A DNA stretch of 20,817 bases from Deltaproteobacteria bacterium (GTDB taxonomy: Bacteria; Desulfobacterota; Binatia; DP-6), in the NCBI GenBank assembly GCA_005879205.1, contig VBLD01000030.1, positions 5,971-26,787 of the forward strand, read 5' to 3'. The notes beneath the pieces are model-generated. The model was not told where the DNA came from. It was given only the letters and a program-made list of their open reading frames with translations, and made no database searches. This document shows, one piece after another, positions 20,382 to 20,817 of the stretch; position 1 is the first letter of the stretch; each line of letters opens with the position of its first letter. The position numbers and the translations under genes are program-made.

Positions 20382-20817
20382 GTGATTCGTTTCGACATCG
20401 ACGGGGCGGTCGCGGTGATCACCATCGACCGTCCCGCGGCGCGCAACGCCCTCGACCCGCCGCACATCCTCGAGCTGGCGCGCGCCTGGGACCGCCTGCG
20501 CGACGATCCCGGCCTCCGCTGCGGCGTGGTGACCGGCGCGGGCGGGGCTTTCTCGGCCGGCATGGACCTCAAGGCGACGATCCCGGCGGCCGCCGCGCTC
20601 GCGCGCCGCGAGCGCATCCCGCCCGACGTCTTCGAGGCGCTCCGGCGGGCGGCCGACGCGCTGCTCGCCGGCTACGAGCTCCAGAAGCCGCTGGTCGCGG
20701 CGGTCGAGGGTCACTGCCTCGCCGGCGGCGCCGACATGCTGCTCGCGACCGACGTCCGCTACTGCTCGCCACGCGCGACGTTCAACTGGGCCGAGGTGGC
20801 GCTCGGCCTCTTCCCCC
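20382..20817 (+). CDS. Enoyl-CoA hydratase/isomerase (crotonase) family protein, 3' end outside the window
   Basis: 145 codons from a GTG at 20382 remain open at the window edge. It opens VAVITIDRPAARNALDPP, then GAGGAFSAGMDLK, whose backbone with GGADML forms the oxyanion hole, and PLVAAVEGHCLAGGADML, all crotonase hallmarks. The glutamate of WAEVALGLFP sits where crotonase has its first catalytic Glu, which favours a hydratase-type activity. The second catalytic position is beyond the edge. The substrate is not predictable. A weak GGAAG lies about ten bases before the start. Confidence 0.92.
   Translation, partial: MIRFDIDGAVAVITIDRPAARNALDPPHILELARAWDRLRDDPGLRCGVVTGAGGAFSAGMDLKATIPAAAALARRERIPPDVFEALRRAADALLAGYELQKPLVAAVEGHCLAGGADMLLATDVRYCSPRATFNWAEVALGLFP

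Noticed and set aside
18806..20617. Long minus-strand frame across the lipoprotein, yceI-like and crotonase genes
   Set aside because: Overlaps three well-supported plus-strand genes and their ribosome sites; no recognisable motif.

Overview
The window is about 20.8 kb of very GC-rich, gene-dense chromosomal DNA from a Gram-negative bacterium. The envelope genes (MlaE/F/D-type ABC lipid transporter, a lipoprotein, a YceI-type exported protein, TatA) imply two membranes. An MJ0042 zinc-ribbon/DUF3426 protein and a B12-binding radical SAM-DUF2344 protein placed directly before RNase G suggest a delta-proteobacterium-like lineage (Desulfobacterota, Myxococcota or Binatota). That placement is inference; no rRNA or tRNA gene is present to settle it. 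No mobile element, phage gene or CRISPR array was seen.

Layout. Positions 1-796 (minus) hold biotin synthase bioB, broken by an apparent 10-base loss inside its iron-sulfur cysteine motif and running off the left edge. Divergent from it are nadA (quinolinate synthase) and an overlapping NrtR-type Nudix/winged-helix NAD regulator, with a palindrome over the nadA promoter. Next come an exported HExxH metalloprotease and trehalose-6-phosphate synthase otsA. They face a convergent gene for an unrecognised double-HTH protein across a strong hairpin. A Crp/FNR-like regulator follows. Then comes a lipid/envelope block: an unknown six-helix membrane protein, an LPG-synthase-type flippase-like protein, mlaE, mlaF and mlaD.

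Positions 11969-17526 carry a zinc-ribbon/DUF3426 membrane protein, tatA on the opposite strand, the radical SAM-DUF2344 fusion and rng. The right end has a small exported protein, a poorly resolved 390-base stretch, a minus-strand GNAT acetyltransferase, a glycine-rich lipoprotein, a YceI-family protein and the start of a crotonase-family gene cut by the window edge.

How the parts relate. nadA-nrtR looks like a self-regulated NAD synthesis operon. The 7184-11910 block looks like one membrane-lipid handling locus. The radical SAM protein and RNase G form a tight pair. A recurring architectural signal is that six genes (otsA, the Crp-like gene, mlaE, the DUF3426 gene, tatA, the radical SAM gene) have sigma70-like promoters whose -10 box lies only 8-12 bases before the start codon. 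This predicts leaderless or nearly leaderless mRNAs, whereas genes such as the small exported protein and yceI have strong Shine-Dalgarno sites. The most noteworthy items are the bioB lesion, the probable nadA operator with its degenerate Nudix sensor, the leaderless promoter pattern, and the DUF3426 reading frame that runs antisense through all of tatA.
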